Shown: positions 1-12,915 of the stretch, in pieces
Layout of the letters: every line of letters begins with the position of its first letter
How positions within the stretch are numbered: the stretch's first letter is position 1
Source: Cystobasidium ongulense
Taxonomy: Eukaryota > Basidiomycota > Cystobasidiomycetes > Cystobasidiales > Cystobasidiaceae
Direction of reading: 5' to 3'
Length of the DNA stretch: 64,000 nt
NCBI GenBank assembly: GCA_022835595.1
Contig: BQUP01000010.1
Location: forward strand, 140,236-204,235
The notes under the pieces: generated by a model
The model's database searches: none
Told to the model about the DNA's origin: nothing
What the model saw: only the letters and a program-made list of their open reading frames with translations
Translations under genes and position numbers: made by a program

Positions 1-388
1 CCTTACCCACCACACACACACAAGACAAAATGTTAGGCTAGCTTTGATTACGGTGTATGAGGTAGTTACGGCTTTACTTTTGCAGTAAGAAGTACCCGGG
101 CCTAAGGTACTCGGCCAGTGTACACAGGCATGCGAATTCAGTACAGTCCGCAGATGAAGTGTTCTTGCCGCTATCGAGTATCCTTCAGAGGCGATACTGT
201 TCGCAAGAGGTGGCGGTCTCAAGGTCGTTGTAAGCCACAAAGGAGCAAGTGTCAATGACATACTATATCATATATGGATGCAGAAATCATATATGGGTGT
301 AGCAATGTGCTAATAATAAGTTTCTACACTCTGCTCTAACAGAGATCTACTAGCTTCAACGGGTGCTCAAGAAGTAATTCGAGGGAGC
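1..388. other. Left-end non-coding stretch
   Basis: No supported gene. It starts with a short CA dinucleotide run near position 10 and is otherwise unstructured AT/GC-balanced sequence. Its right part is the 3' flank of the histidine-rich gene that ends at 389. Confidence 0.5.
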
Positions 389-2821
389 CTACTCAGCGGA
401 GCTGTCGGTGTCGCCGGAGGTAGAGGTCCAGTCAGCACCAGAATTTGGAGTAGCCTCGGGGGAGGAGGCGTCCATAGTAGAGGTGACAATCACGGTGGTG
501 GTGACAGTGCCGGAATCGTCGCTCGAGGTTGTCCAGTCTTGAGTCATCTCTCCATCAGAAGGAGTGACGATCTTTGCTTGACTGTCGCCTGGGGTGAATG
601 CATCCGAGTAGGAGCTGTCCATGTCTTCAGAACCAGCATCTTCAGAAGGGTCGACTATCTTAGCTTTGCCTTGAGCAGCTGGGTCGAAGAGAGGTCCAGC
701 AGGGGCAGATTCTGGAGCAGGAGAAGGGGACTCTGAAGCGGGTGTAGAGTAAGTAGAAGCGGGGATGAAGAAGAGCGATACTTTGGGTGCATCACTGGGT
801 GCGGCTCCGTTGTCAGGGGTTGAAGTAGTGGCCGGAGCGGAAGGGGGCGCGGCGGAGCTGGCTGGTGCATCTGTGGAAGCACTTGAAGAGTCTGTTGCCG
901 AAGCAGCAGGGTCAGACGACGAAGAGCTTGCTGCAGCACTATCAGATGGAGGAGATGGTAGTCCTGTAGCGGCCGAAAATCCAGACGCTTCGGAAACCGG
1001 TACTTGGTTTGGAGTGACCGGGAATTGTGCGGCCATGACTTGCGGTTCAGACATCCTTACAGCCGCATTCATTGGTTTGGGTTGGGTAGGAGTAGCCGGG
1101 TAAACAGGTGTGAGTTCACCAGTAGTCGCGTTGTAGTTGAAAATTTGGGAGAATCCTTCGGTCTGCTTGCATGGGGCCATTGTCATTGGAGAGGGAGGTA
1201 GAATATCAAAAGTAGCGCAATAGTCGTTACTTTCGAATTTCTTGCTGTCTAGGACTGGAATACGCAGCTGATAAGTTTTGGCAGTATCTTCAGGAGAAGC
1301 CATTGACGCATTTGCCGAGTGAGAGGTTTCAAGCGTTGATTGGTCATCTGTTGGGACGAGGTAAAATTGTGTAGATTGACTTTCAGAAGTGCCGAGCAAG
1401 AAGCCAGATGCATTTGGATCTGGTCCTTTGCTAAACACTAGACCTGCTACGCTCTTGGCTAGCATGGTACCAGCGAGAGTATTGGCTACCTCGACGAAAC
1501 CTGGAATGCCTGATTGGGCTGCTTGACGCTTGTTGTAGTGGTGGTGCCCGTGGTCGTGTTCGTGCAGGTGAATGTGAGCATGTCCATCGTGATAGTGCCT
1601 GTCGTAAGTCATGTCGTCTAACCACACGTCGTGGTCGCGGTGTCGGCGCTTGTCGTTGTGATGACCATGGTGATGGTGATGAGAATCGTGGTCGTGGTAG
1701 TGTTCATCTTCGTGGACGTGCATGTGAACATGCTCATCCTCATGTCTTGCCGAAAGATCGCGCTTGTGCTCGTGTGAATGAATGTGCTCGTGGACATGAA
1801 CATCTTCATGACCGTGGTCGTGATGATGTTCGTCTTCCCAATGGTCATCATCGTGGTGGTGGTGATGTCTTGCGCTTAGCCCGGGATTGATCTTCCCGGG
1901 TAGTGGGGTACGTTTGATACCATTCGTGAAGATCTCAGTTTGAGCTTTGATAGCCTTGTTGTCTGATTTCTGTCCATTCTTCTTCCGATCATCATTCTTG
2001 CCGTAATTCTTTCGCTGATCTCCATGATATCCATTGTGCTTGTATGATGAATTCTTGCGTCTTTTAACTAACCTTGATGGTTCTTCTCCTTCTCCTTCTG
2101 TATCGGCATCATCAGCTGTACTATCTTCGTCCCTCTTGTGATTGTTGCAGTGAAAGTGAGAACCTTTGCACTTATTGATCTTCCCGATCTTCTTGGATTT
2201 GTTAATCTTGTTGATCTTCTTGTACTTGTTGTTTGATGGACTATCGACGTTCAAAGCAGCTACGTTGACTAAGTCGCGAGAGTCGTGGTGGTGATGATGG
2301 TCATCGTGTGTCAGACCGTGATGATAGTTGTAATGTTCCGAATGGTGGTGCTGGAGAAAAGATGTACGGTCATCAGACTATGTCACTAAGTGCTTGAAAA
2401 AGGAAGGGTGACTTACATCGTAATGCTCGTCGTGGTGGTCGTGGTCGTGTTCATGAATATGCTCATGCACATGCGTATCCCGGCTGCAGACAAAAGATAT
2501 TAGTGTATAATTGTCTGCGTATGGGCCATAGCTTGCTCACGGTTCGACAATATCCCGCTTTGACTTGACAAGCTTCGCTGATTTAACGAGTGGAGCCTGC
2601 TTCAATCCCTTTGCATGGCCACCCCCAACATAACCTCTCTTTACAGATTTAGCTTGGACAACAACAGGTCCATCGCTTCTTTTTCCATTTGCAGATATGT
2701 TGTTCGAAATGTTCGAAGAAGCTGCTTGATCTCTTTTGATGGAAGCAGGTAATGCTGAAGTGGTGGAGATGAAGGTGGTGAGTGCGACTGCTCCAGCTAG
2801 TACTGGCTTGAAATAGACCAT
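389..2821 (-). CDS. Secreted histidine-rich, Kex2-type processed protein
   Basis: Three exons on the minus strand: 2821-2541, 2483-2417 and 2350-389. Both introns have GT/AG ends and the frame closes to 769 codons. The N-terminus is a signal peptide (MVYFKPVLAGAVALTTFIS..., cleavage near ALP-AS). Dibasic KR sites follow (SIKRD, GKRSD, VKRGY, SKRDI), as expected for Kex2 processing. Two blocks are made almost entirely of His alternating with Asp/Glu: roughly residues 95-139 (spanning the exon 2/3 junction) and 276-392. The second block is itself interrupted by KR sites and contains repeated LSARH units. After it comes a moderately conserved-looking globular part (about 400-540, with NDYCATFDILPPSP), then a Ser/Ala/Pro/Thr-rich tail. 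I do not recognise a named family. Such His/acid repeats bind Zn, Cu or Ni in other proteins, so extracellular metal binding is my inference. The start is the ATG just downstream of a TATA box. Confidence 0.85.
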
Positions 2822-4259
2822 GGTGATTGAGAACGTAGAATATAGAACTGAACAGTTGTTTATATAATGAATGTATGTAGGTCAGGTTGACTGCGATGGA
2901 GAAAACCGGTAAGGCTTGGTTAGCTATATGGTTTCACAATGGAGGGCATGCTAAGTAGGGGAGAAAGCTTACTGTACAATCAGAACCAGCTGATGGAAAT
3001 AATGTTATTCGAAGTTGAAGAGTCGGCAGGTAGAGACGCAGCAAAGGATCAAACCAGTGATCCTAAAGAAGCGTGTATACGTGGATGGCGATGGAGAGTA
3101 GTCGAAGATATAGAAGTCACCAGGACTTTGATGTAGTGTCAGGGGGGCTTTGGTACAAATGGACTTGGACGGAAAAGAAAGAAGAGAAGAGAAGGGCAGA
3201 GGAGGCTTTAGATATAGTCTCGCCCATTTCTCGGATAGATTCGTTGCGTCGACTGGCTCTGTTTTTAAGAGTCGCATAGCCGGCCTGGATTGGAATGATG
3301 AAACAAATAAAGCTATGATCGCCAGCCAGGATGGCATTGAAGAACCCGCCCCTTGACCTTGTGAGAGAGTGCCCATAGTCAGCTCACTATTGCATGATTC
3401 GAGGATGTTAGTAAGCCGTTGTACGTGGTTTTGCTGAAGAGTGTATAAATGCAAGGCGGTCGGCCCGATGAGCAGCAGTGTATTATAAGAACGATATCAT
3501 CACATCAGCAAGGCATCTCGCCCGCATCACTTTCACATAGTAAGGTATACAATTCAGTCGGTGACTCTCTTGGCTCCTCTGCCTCTGTCGTTGTCTCTCA
3601 GGCCAGGCCCAACCTTGGAAGATGGGATGGTCTGCCATTCTTTCGCTTGCAATAGAGTGACTGATCTACAACTTCGCGAGTCAGCGGTCCTGAAGGTTGG
3701 GATCTCACAGCTTAGGCTGCTGTTCCTGCTGTTCGCACTGTAGCAAGTGCTGTGGCTGTCATGGTCTGCTTCGCTTTGTCAAATAGTGTGGGACCGATTG
3801 GCTTGATGGGCATGCTAGGACGAGCCTCATGCGCTGATGAGCTGGAGTCATGCATGGACTGCCTTGACTGGGATGCACACAGACGAAGAAGTACCACAGA
3901 TCTTGACGCTGACGTTGGCCTGATAGTTTCCGAGTTGTGCTGTCGTGCGAAGACTTCGCTAACCGTGCGGGCCAGCGGACGGGTGAAGCTTGGACTGCGC
4001 AGGTAGCAGGCATACTACACTGTACTACACCATTGCAATGCACGTCCATACGACGGTAAAAGCGACATGCTGGTTATTTCTCAACACGCTCTTCTGTCAG
4101 AGTTGATTCGTTGTCAAAGAGCTCGATCAAGCTCTTATCAAAAGGTGACTGAGTGAGGCTCTTTGCTTGACTTCTCATTCATCCAAGGCAAGACAGAGAA
4201 AGAAAACACTTATTATCGCTGCTCAGACGCACCTGAATACTTGCACGCAGCTCGTCACC
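2822..4259. other. Intergenic region between histidine-rich gene and PYC
   Basis: Shared upstream region of two divergent genes. Several open frames of up to about 150 codons cross it on both strands, the longest on the minus strand around 3005-3454. They begin at non-ATG codons, have no splice-supported continuation and no recognisable domain. I see no supported gene. Confidence 0.5.
2859..2866 (-). promoter_or_regulatory. TATA box of the histidine-rich gene
   Basis: The minus strand reads TATATAAA here, about 38 nt upstream of the ATG at 2821. A clean TATA box this close to the start fits a strongly expressed or regulated secreted-protein gene. The assignment rests on sequence and spacing only. 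Confidence 0.5.
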
Positions 4260-7200
4260 ATGTCCGGGTAAGCTACTAGCATTGACCATGCTCGCCCATC
4301 ATCAACTGCAGGCGGGCCGAGGTAGCTTTGGCTGGGTTGAGTAGACGGGAGATATGCAGCATATTCCCATACTCTGCCCATAGCAGACATACGCCAGCCC
4401 TCACTGCGCATACTCTCCAGCAATGCAGCATGCTGATATCCTCGCCTTGATCCAGCGACTCGCTCCCAGGAACACCGGGAGGTGGACTGGGTTCATCCTC
4501 TGGCTTCCAGACGCCTCATCCAGCAGGAACAGTAGGAGGTATCCGTCGCACAGTCGCCAACAACACTCGCGGCCCTCTCAAGAAGGTCCTCGTCGCCAAC
4601 AGAGGTGAAATCGCTATCAGAGTGTTCAGAACCGCCCATGAATTGGCTATGAAGACTGTTGCTATCTTCTCCCACGAGGACAGACTGAATGCGCACAGAT
4701 ACAAGGTGGGTTATTGGAGCAGCTAGATGGGTGCTAGTGTCTGCATCTTTCACTGGCTGAGTATACTCTGCATTTCTTCTCCTGCGTCTCCTCATACTGC
4801 TCATACTTCTGGACCCACTTCCGATCAACGGCTACTCCGTCGCAACTCCGGGTATCCCCATCGTCCCAATAATATCAATATACACCTCCATACGTCCTCA
4901 ATTCAATATGCTCATCCTCCAATAATGTGACCGACACAGGCCGACGAATCCTACCAAGTCGGTAAAGGTCTCACTCCAGTTGGAGCATACCTTGCCCAGG
5001 ATGATATTATCAGAATTGCTCTGGAGCATGGTGTAGATATGATCCATCCAGGGTGCGCATATATCGCCATACGCAGCCTATTGAAGGATTAGCTGACCGT
5101 GTCCTTGTCTCTGCTGTAATATTGTAGATATGGATTCTTGTCGGAGAACGCTGAGTTCGCCAAGAAGGTATGTATGAAACAGATGCAGTACCTACAGCCA
5201 TCAAGCTGATTGTCACACTTCATCTTCACAGGTCGAAGATGCTGGTATTGCCTTCATTGGACCACAGCCAGAGGTCATTGATGGTCTCGGTGACAAGGTC
5301 AAGGCTAGAGCTGTTGGTGTGTGCGACTCAATTCAGGCGGTATAGTCAGTCCAACATGCTGAGTCCCTTCTCCGCTTTGCGTCGCATTTTCAGCCATCAA
5401 GGCCGGCGTACCAGTTGTTCCCGGTACCGCAGGTGCCATCGAATCCTATGACCTCGCCGATTCCTTCATCAAAGAAGTTGGCTTCCCCGTTATCATCAAG
5501 GCAGCAATGGGAGGAGGAGGCAGAGGAATGAGAGTTGTCAGAGATCAAGAATCATTCCAAGATTCCTTCCAGAGAGCAGTTTCAGAAGCTAAATCTGCAT
5601 TCGGAGACGGCACTGTCTTCATTGAACGCTTCTTGGACAAACCCAGACATATCGAAGTTCAACTGCTAGGTGATTCTCACGGAAACGTCGTACACCTTTT
5701 CGAACGTGATTGCTCGGTTCAGAGAAGACATCAGAAAGTGGTCGAACAAGCTCCTGCTGTTCTTGACGATGATGTTAGATTCAGAATCTTGGAAGATGCA
5801 AAGAAGATCGCTAAGGCTGTCAACTATAGAAACGCTGGTACCGTAAGTGTATTTGGGGACTGCCGGATGCCAGACTTGGCGGGCGCAAGCTGAAATGTTG
5901 ATCTGGTATTGTAGGCAGAGTTCTTGGTCGATCAGCAGAACAGACACTACTTTATCGAGATCAATCGTGAGTCGGAGACTTGAGAATCCTTTATCAGTCC
6001 TGTCTGACTTCTCTTCTTGCTGCACGTAGCCCGTATTCAAGTCGAACACACCATCACTGAAGAGATCACCGGTATCGATATCGTGGCCGCTCAGATTCAG
6101 ATTGCAGCCGGTGCTTCCCTTCCTGAGCTTGGTCTAACTCAAGATTCCATCTCCAAGCGAGGATACGCTATCCAGTGCCGAATCACGACTGAAGACGCGC
6201 AAGAGAATTTCAGACCTGACACAGGCAAGATTGAAGTTTACAGATCTGCAGGTGGTAATGGTGTCAGATTAGATGCAGCATCAGGTTTCGCAGGTGCTCA
6301 GATCACCCCTCATTATGATTCGTTACTCGTCAAAGTCTCAGTCAGAGGTGCTACCTTTGAAGTCGCTAGAAGAAAGATGCTCAGAGCTTTGGTGGAATTT
6401 AGAATTAGAGGTGTTAAGACTAACATTCCTTTCCTATTCAGATTATTGAGTCATGAAGTCTTCTGCAAGAATCAGACCTGGACTACAGTGAGTTGCTGAT
6501 CTTGAGCATCAGCGCAAGGGACAAATGGGCGTCTGGCTGACAAGACTATGATGGTGTATGTGCGCAGTTCATCGATGATACGCCAGAACTTTTCCACTTG
6601 GTCGTCTCTCAAAACAGAGCTCAACGCTTATTAGCTTACATTGGAGATCTCGTCGTCAACGGAAGTTCCATCGCTGGACAGCAAGGCGAGCCTGGTCTAT
6701 CCGAGGAGATCCCAATCCCTACACTACCTGATCCAGAGAGACCAGGCGAGATGCTAGACACCTCACTGCCTTGCCAGAAAGGATGGAGAAACATCCTGGT
6801 CGAACAAGGTCCCGAAGCTTTCGCTAAGGCTGTTCGTGATTACAAAGGATGCCTAATCATGGATACTACATGGAGAGACGCTCATCAGTCTCTACTGGCT
6901 ACACGCTTGAGAACCGTCGATATCCTCAACATTGCCAAAGAAACTTCTCATGGACTCCAGAACGCTTTTGCTCTTGAATGCTGGGGTGGTGCTACTTTCG
7001 ATGTAGCTATGCGATGTGAGCTGGAGATGAACTTCACTGCATGAACACATAGAGCTGATGCGCTTTGTTATCGTAGTCCTTCACGAAGATCCTTGGGAGC
7101 GCCTCCGTCAAATGCGAAAGCTCGTACCCAACATTCCCTTCTCGGCTTTGGTTCGAGGTGCCAATGCAGTTGGTTACACAAGCTACCCCGACAACGTCAT

Positions 7201-8905
7201 TTACGAATTCTCCAAGAAGGCCGTCCAGAACGGTCTCGATATCTTCCGAGTTTTCGACTCTCTCAATTACATTGAAAATATGAGAGTTGGTATCGATGCT
7301 GCTAAGAAGGCTGGTGGTGTTGTTGAGGCTGCAATGTGAGTCAAGACGAGCTGAATGATATAACTGAACAATGCTGACGAATGCATTGCCCGTCTCAACA
7401 GGTGCTACACCGGAGACATTGCCGATCCTACCAAGAAAAAGTACACTCTTCAATACTATCTTGACTTTGCAGATCAGCTAGTCGAATGCGGTATCCACAT
7501 CCTAGCCATCAAGGATATGGCCGGTCTTCTCAAACCTCAAGCCGCCACCATGCTTGTTGGCGCTTTGAGAAAGAAGTACCCCGATCTACCTATTCATGTC
7601 CATTCACACGATACAGCCGGTATCAGTGTCGCCAGTATGCTAGCTTGCGCAGCTGCCGGTGCTGATATTGTCGATGTCGCTATCGATGCTATGTCTGGCA
7701 TGACCTCGCAACCTGCAATGGGAGCCGTCTGCGATGCTCTTGAACAAACTGGAATGGGACCCGGTATCAAACATGAAGCCATTCAAGCTCTCAATCAATA
7801 CTGGATGAACTGCAGACTGCTTTATGCACCATTCGACGCGAATGTCAAGTCTTCCGAGTAAGTCACGTGACCCTTTTTTTTTATATCGATTTTTGTTGGT
7901 GACTTCACTTCCCGTACTGACGTCTCTATCCACTGCAGCTCTTCTGTCTTTGATCATCAAATGCCTGGAGGTCAATACACCAATCTTATGTTCCAGGCTC
8001 AGTCTCTCGGTCTCGGTTCCCAATGGACGCAGGTCAAGGCTGCTTATATTGTAGCCAATCAACTCTGCGGCGATATAGTCAAAGTTACGCCCTCATCCAA
8101 GGTAGTTGGTGACTTTGCGCAATTCCTAGTCACCAACAACTTAACAAAGCAAGACGTTCTGGAGAAAGCCGAAACTCTTGACTTCCCTGGAAGCGTTGTC
8201 GAATACTTTCAGGGGTTACTCGGAACGCCGACAGGTGGCTTCCCTGAACCGTTGAGAAGCCAGATCATCCGTGACAAGCCACGCATTGACGAGAGACCCG
8301 GCAAAAACATGAAACCCTTCGATTTCGCCAAGGCCCGCGAGACCTTGACGGAGAAGTTCGGACGGGGAATCACCTCAACCGATGTTTTGTCATACGCTCT
8401 GTACCCTAAGGTGTACGAAGAGTATCGAGATTTCCTCGACAGATACGGTGACCTTAGTACTCTTCCTACTCGTTACTTCCTTCGCAAGCCGGCCGTCGGG
8501 GAGGAGGTCCAGGTCACGATCGCAGAAGGCAAGACCTTGCTCATCAAGTTGCTCGCAACGGGTCCAATAGATCCAGAGTTGGGCCTGAAAACCGTATTTT
8601 TGGAACTCAATGGTGAAACCCGTGCTGTTCAAGTGAATGACAAGAGTGTCAAGGCATCCCAAGTCACTCGAGAGAAGGCCACCAAGGAACCAGGAAGCAT
8701 CGGTAGTCCAATGAGTGGTGCAGTTGTCCAAATCGCAGTTAAACAAGGTGATGCCATCAAACCTGGCCAAGTCGTAGCTGTCATGAGCGCTATGAAGATG
8801 GAACAGAACGTATCTAGCCCTATCGGCGGAACTGTTAAGAGAATCTTGGTACACGAAGGAGATGCTATCTCTTCAGGAGATCTGATTGCGGAGATTAGTG
8901 CATAG
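4260..8905 (+). CDS. PYC1: Pyruvate carboxylase
   Basis: Biotin enzyme converting pyruvate, bicarbonate and ATP to oxaloacetate; the fungal enzyme is cytosolic and feeds the TCA cycle and gluconeogenesis. Twelve exons: 4260-4267, 4456-4705, 4940-5052, 5128-5167, 5232-5316, 5394-5842, 5915-5966, 6030-6487, 6568-7015, 7077-7335, 7402-7857 and 7939-8905, giving 1194 aa, the usual family length. The first exon is only eight bases (ATGTCCGG) and joins an exon encoding [13 protein letters not shown] then [17 protein letters not shown]. Visible parts are the biotin carboxylase domain (about 45-500) with the ATP-grasp loop GGGGRGMR and EINPRIQVEHT; the carboxyltransferase domain with [14 protein letters not shown] and DTAG; and the C-terminal biotinyl domain with AMKMEQN (biotin Lys near 1159). 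There is no mitochondrial presequence, in line with a cytosolic enzyme. Confidence 0.97.
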
Positions 8906-9224
8906 ATAGAAGGAATATAAGCAGAGAGGAATTAGAAAGGCTGTCTTTTGTTCAATTTGTGCTATTCCCCTATCATAGGAATGCAGCTGCTTCTGCAAAA
9001 ACCCATCATATTTGCCACAAGCGTGCCTATAGTAGCTATAGTCGCCTGTCTCAGCATTGAATGTAGCTGACAACAACGGATGGTAAGCATTCCCATCTCT
9101 ACTTCCACAGTGCAAAGGCGCGGGCTCCAGCGACTTCGCCGTTGTCATCTACCTGCACCTTCGTGATCGACCACCGTACTTGGTTGACCCAGCTCCACAT
9201 CACCTGCAAGCAACACCAGCAGCG

Positions 9225-12200
9225 ATGGCGCGTCCTTCAGGGACTGTAGTTGCAAAAAGCAGAGTCAAGCCGCACAAAGTCAGCGAGTCAGAGGAGAGCA
9301 GCTCGGACGGCGCTTCGGATGGCCTGGCAGTGCAATCAGCGGAGGAGGACGACAGCGACGATGCACTGGCAACAGTGACGAACAAACAAAAGGGCAGCAA
9401 GAGCAATGGCAAGAAGCGTGTTGTAGACAGCGAAGATGAGGATGAGAGCGACGAAGATTCCGACGAAGACAGCCAGAACCGCAAAGTCGCGCCCTCGAGA
9501 TCAGGCAAAGGCCAGGTAAACAACAGCAGCTGGACAGCCAAGTCGTCAAGCGAAGCAGGCAGGACTGGGACAAGCACTGGAAAGAAAACTCTCAATGATA
9601 TACCTGCGCAACCCTTGCAGCCCACTTCCCAGGTGCCTCGCTCACCCTTCCGCACTGTCTCGCTCAACGATGCCAGCCCTGGAGCCCAGAGAAGGCGCCT
9701 GTCAAATAGCAAGGTATCCCGTGCAGACGCTCTGCGACGGCAATCTCTACCCTCAAGTCTACGCAATCAGGCAGATGTGGCGGACCCAGATGCCTCGTTC
9801 GCTTCCAATGCGTCTTCGTCGGCCGATGTATCAGTCAGACGCGGTAGTGGTGCTGGCGGAAACACGACTCTTTCGAAGCACGCTCTGGCTCAAGCACAGC
9901 TGAGGAGAACATCAGCTGGATACGCACTACAAGGTGGAGGTATTGGAGCTCTGAATGCTGCTGCTGCTATACAGCGTCACGCGTCTGGAGCATCAGCAGC
10001 TACCTCGTTGAACCCGGACGACTTCAATGACTTTACGGTGATGCTACCCAAACTCACCAGAGAAGTCATGGACACAAACTATGAATCGTGGATGAAGCTA
10101 GCTACAGACAACGTAAGTGATCAATCCCTTTCTTTCGTTCACTGCATTGGTTCCCTGACGCTGCTACCGACCTCTGCAGAAAATTAACTCCTCTAATACT
10201 TGGTCGTTCGCCCTCATCGACTACTTCCATGATATGAGCTTGCTACGTAATGCAGATGGCGACGGCTCTATCAACTTCCAGAAAGCTTCATGCACTCTGG
10301 ACGGGTGTGTCAAGATTTGGACATCACGTGTTGATTCAGTCGCCACTGAGACGGGCAAATTATTGAATGGCCTATCTGGCGATGCAGGTAGGTCACTCTT
10401 ATTTCAAACTGTCATCGTCGTAACGTACTTACTTCTATTGACGCAGCCGCACGTGCTGAGGAAGAAAGCGACGACGACGAGGACGGCGAAGGCGCTGGCG
10501 ATGCCGACGAAAATGGCGAGCGACGCCCAAAGAAGAAGAAGACTAGAACTCACGTTGCGACCTTAGCGGATAGCTTCAGTAAGATTCAAGTCAAAGAGCT
10601 CGACCTCGAGTTTACTGTAGACCCGCTTTTCAAGAAGACGAGTGCAGATTTCGATGAAGGAGGTGCCGCTGGTCTACTCATGAACCATCTAGGCAGTGAT
10701 TCTACCATGCGGGTTGTTTTCGATGCTGGAGATGCCAAAGTTGATGATGGCGAAGAAGATAATCAGGAAGAGGAAGATGACGGGCTTGATGACGATGAGA
10801 AATTGCCAAATGTGGACATCTCAAAGCTGAGAAGTAAGTTGGTGTTCCACGTTGGCTTATATTGCGACTTCAGCTTACATAGGGGTTTCCTCTCATCAGG
10901 CGCTTTCCTTCCTGACCTGAATATCCTGGATGGCATGACAATCTGCCCTTCTTTTGCAACGTTCAAGTTCAATGCCGATCCTACATTGCTCGACCTCTCT
11001 CTGCTTCAGCCTGAACAGCTCGAGGCTTCAACTTCTGGCCCACGGCACACACCTGACCAGGATGGAGTCACTGACGGCGATGATCAACTTGACCAGGTAG
11101 AAGGCAACGGAGGAGCACCAGTCGACTTCTTCGATGATAACGGAGCAGGCTTCGGCGGCGATGACGATGGCCATGGTGAAGATGATGGCGGCGGTGGCTT
11201 TGAGCCTGCGTATGGCGATGCCGATGGCTCCAACGAGGATATGGCGGTCGATGCTGCTGAGGCAGCGCAAGGAGCTCACTATGGGGCGGTACGACCTTTC
11301 GACCCCCGTATGGCACCGGACGAGCGAGAAGTCGTCATTGGCATGGGCGGGGAAGACGGCGAGAAGAAGGTGTTTAGCTATTTCGATACAAACATGTCTA
11401 GAAATTGGGCAGGACCGGAGCATTGGAAGATGAGGCGTACTGTTCGTAGATACGAAAAGGAGAAGGAACAGGAAGAAGCTGCAAATGCTGCTGCAGATAA
11501 GAAGACGCGCACTAGGAAAGCGAAAGACGCTTTTTCGATAAGCCTTGCTGTGTCCGAAGATACTGAAGGATTAGATAGCAAGACCCTCTTCGCAAGTTCG
11601 AAAGCCACGCTTAATATGCCATCCACGAGTACGTCCAAGCGCAAACGCGGTACCATGGCCAACAAGAAGGAAGATTATCTTCTTCCGGACGATAAGCACT
11701 TCGCTTCTCAACAGCTTCTCACACTATTCCGCAAGCCGAAAGCAGCTGTCAACATGAAACGGCGGATGCAACGCATAGCACCTCCGCCTGGGGCCGAAGT
11801 CGACGAGAATTATTGGGCTGCGGCTGCTGCCGCTCAGGCGGGCGGTAACGCGGGAATGGGTAAGTTGCTAATTCGTCTATCCATTGCATGCTTACTGATA
11901 TCTGTAATGACAGACGAAGACGATGACGACTATGGTCCAATACTGCCCTTTGATACACAATTCTTCCACGATGACGGAGATACCCCTGACTACGACGATG
12001 ATTTGCCCATGGGCGGAGACGATTTTGAAGTAGGCATCGGAGGAGCAGTGGACGGCGAGGGTGCTGCAACTTCAGGCACGGCTGCGAACGACGAAGAGGA
12101 TGATCTCCTCAAAGCCACACAAGTGCAGGTCAAGCGCGCTAGGCCAGTATTCGTCAATTATGCTAGGAGGGCGAAGCGAGTGGATGTCAGGAAATTGAAG

Positions 12201-12649
12201 GAGAATCTTTGGAAGGAGCTCGCTTTGGAAATCCCAGTTGCTGCTGATCCCGAAGAAGGCGGAGTAAGTTGCTTTGCCGCATTTGATTTTCTATGCGATA
12301 CATTATACTGATACTTTTGTGACAGTCGGATGTGCCTGCACCCACGAAAGACTTCACGACAGTCATATCGGGCTTACGGAAAGCGTATCCAGAGGATAAG
12401 ATGGAGGAAATCAGCACTTCCTTCTGCTTCATTTGCCTACTCCATCTGGCGAATGAGGAAGGACTTCGTATACAATCGGGTGACGTCGTACAAGAGGCTG
12501 TCCGAGCCACCAGAGCGGACAGGGCAGACAGACCCTCTGCCTCGCGTCAAGGTGCCAACATCGCAGAAGATGACGATGTGGTCTTGCAAGAACTCCGATC
12601 TGTAGGCGGTCTGGAGAAGCTGAAGATTAGGAAATTACTCATTGCGTGA
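9225..12649 (+). CDS. BRN1: Condensin complex subunit 2 (kleisin, CAP-H/Brn1)
   Basis: The kleisin of condensin, which bridges the SMC2/SMC4 heads and recruits the HEAT subunits during mitotic chromosome compaction. Six exons: 9225-10112, 10180-10387, 10447-10833, 10900-11859, 11914-12263 and 12326-12649, 1038 aa. Family landmarks are NTWSFALIDYFHDM and SCTLDGCVKIWTSRVDSV in the N-terminal SMC-binding part, then LDLEFTVDPLFKKTSADFDE, TICPSFATFKF, and a C-terminal winged-helix-like part ending in GGLEKLKIRKLLIA. The first 200 residues are a Ser/Asp-rich, low-complexity extension (DEDESDEDSDED), and a second acidic stretch lies near residues 580-680. The length is slightly above the fungal average because of these acidic inserts. 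I start at the ATG 9225 because no ATG precedes it in frame. It is convergent with RIM2, 266 bp apart. Confidence 0.93.
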
Positions 12650-12915
12650 TGAAATAACGAAGGAGATATGCTTGTCTTGCTTGTATTTAGCCAATATTTC
12701 GACTTTCTTGTTGATTGTATACACCGATAGTTTGCTTCGGCGTTTGCAATGCATATTACGTGTGCAAGCCAGCTACGCCTTGACAAAGAGGAAGAATGGT
12801 GATTTCCCGCTTAACTGGGTGACCTATGGGGACTATTCCTACAAGTTTGCTACACCGTCCACTAATCGCTACAGTAGAACTCAAGGAGGACAGACTGAAT
12901 CTATAAATGGTTTTA

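Noticed and set aside
655-1851. Several overlapping open frames on both strands within the histidine-rich gene
   Set aside because: They are by-products of the repetitive His/Asp and Ser/Ala codons; only the annotated frame joins a signal peptide through two valid introns.
3005-3454. Minus-strand frame of about 149 codons
   Set aside because: It begins at a non-ATG codon, has no recognisable domain, and overlaps open frames of similar length on the plus strand.
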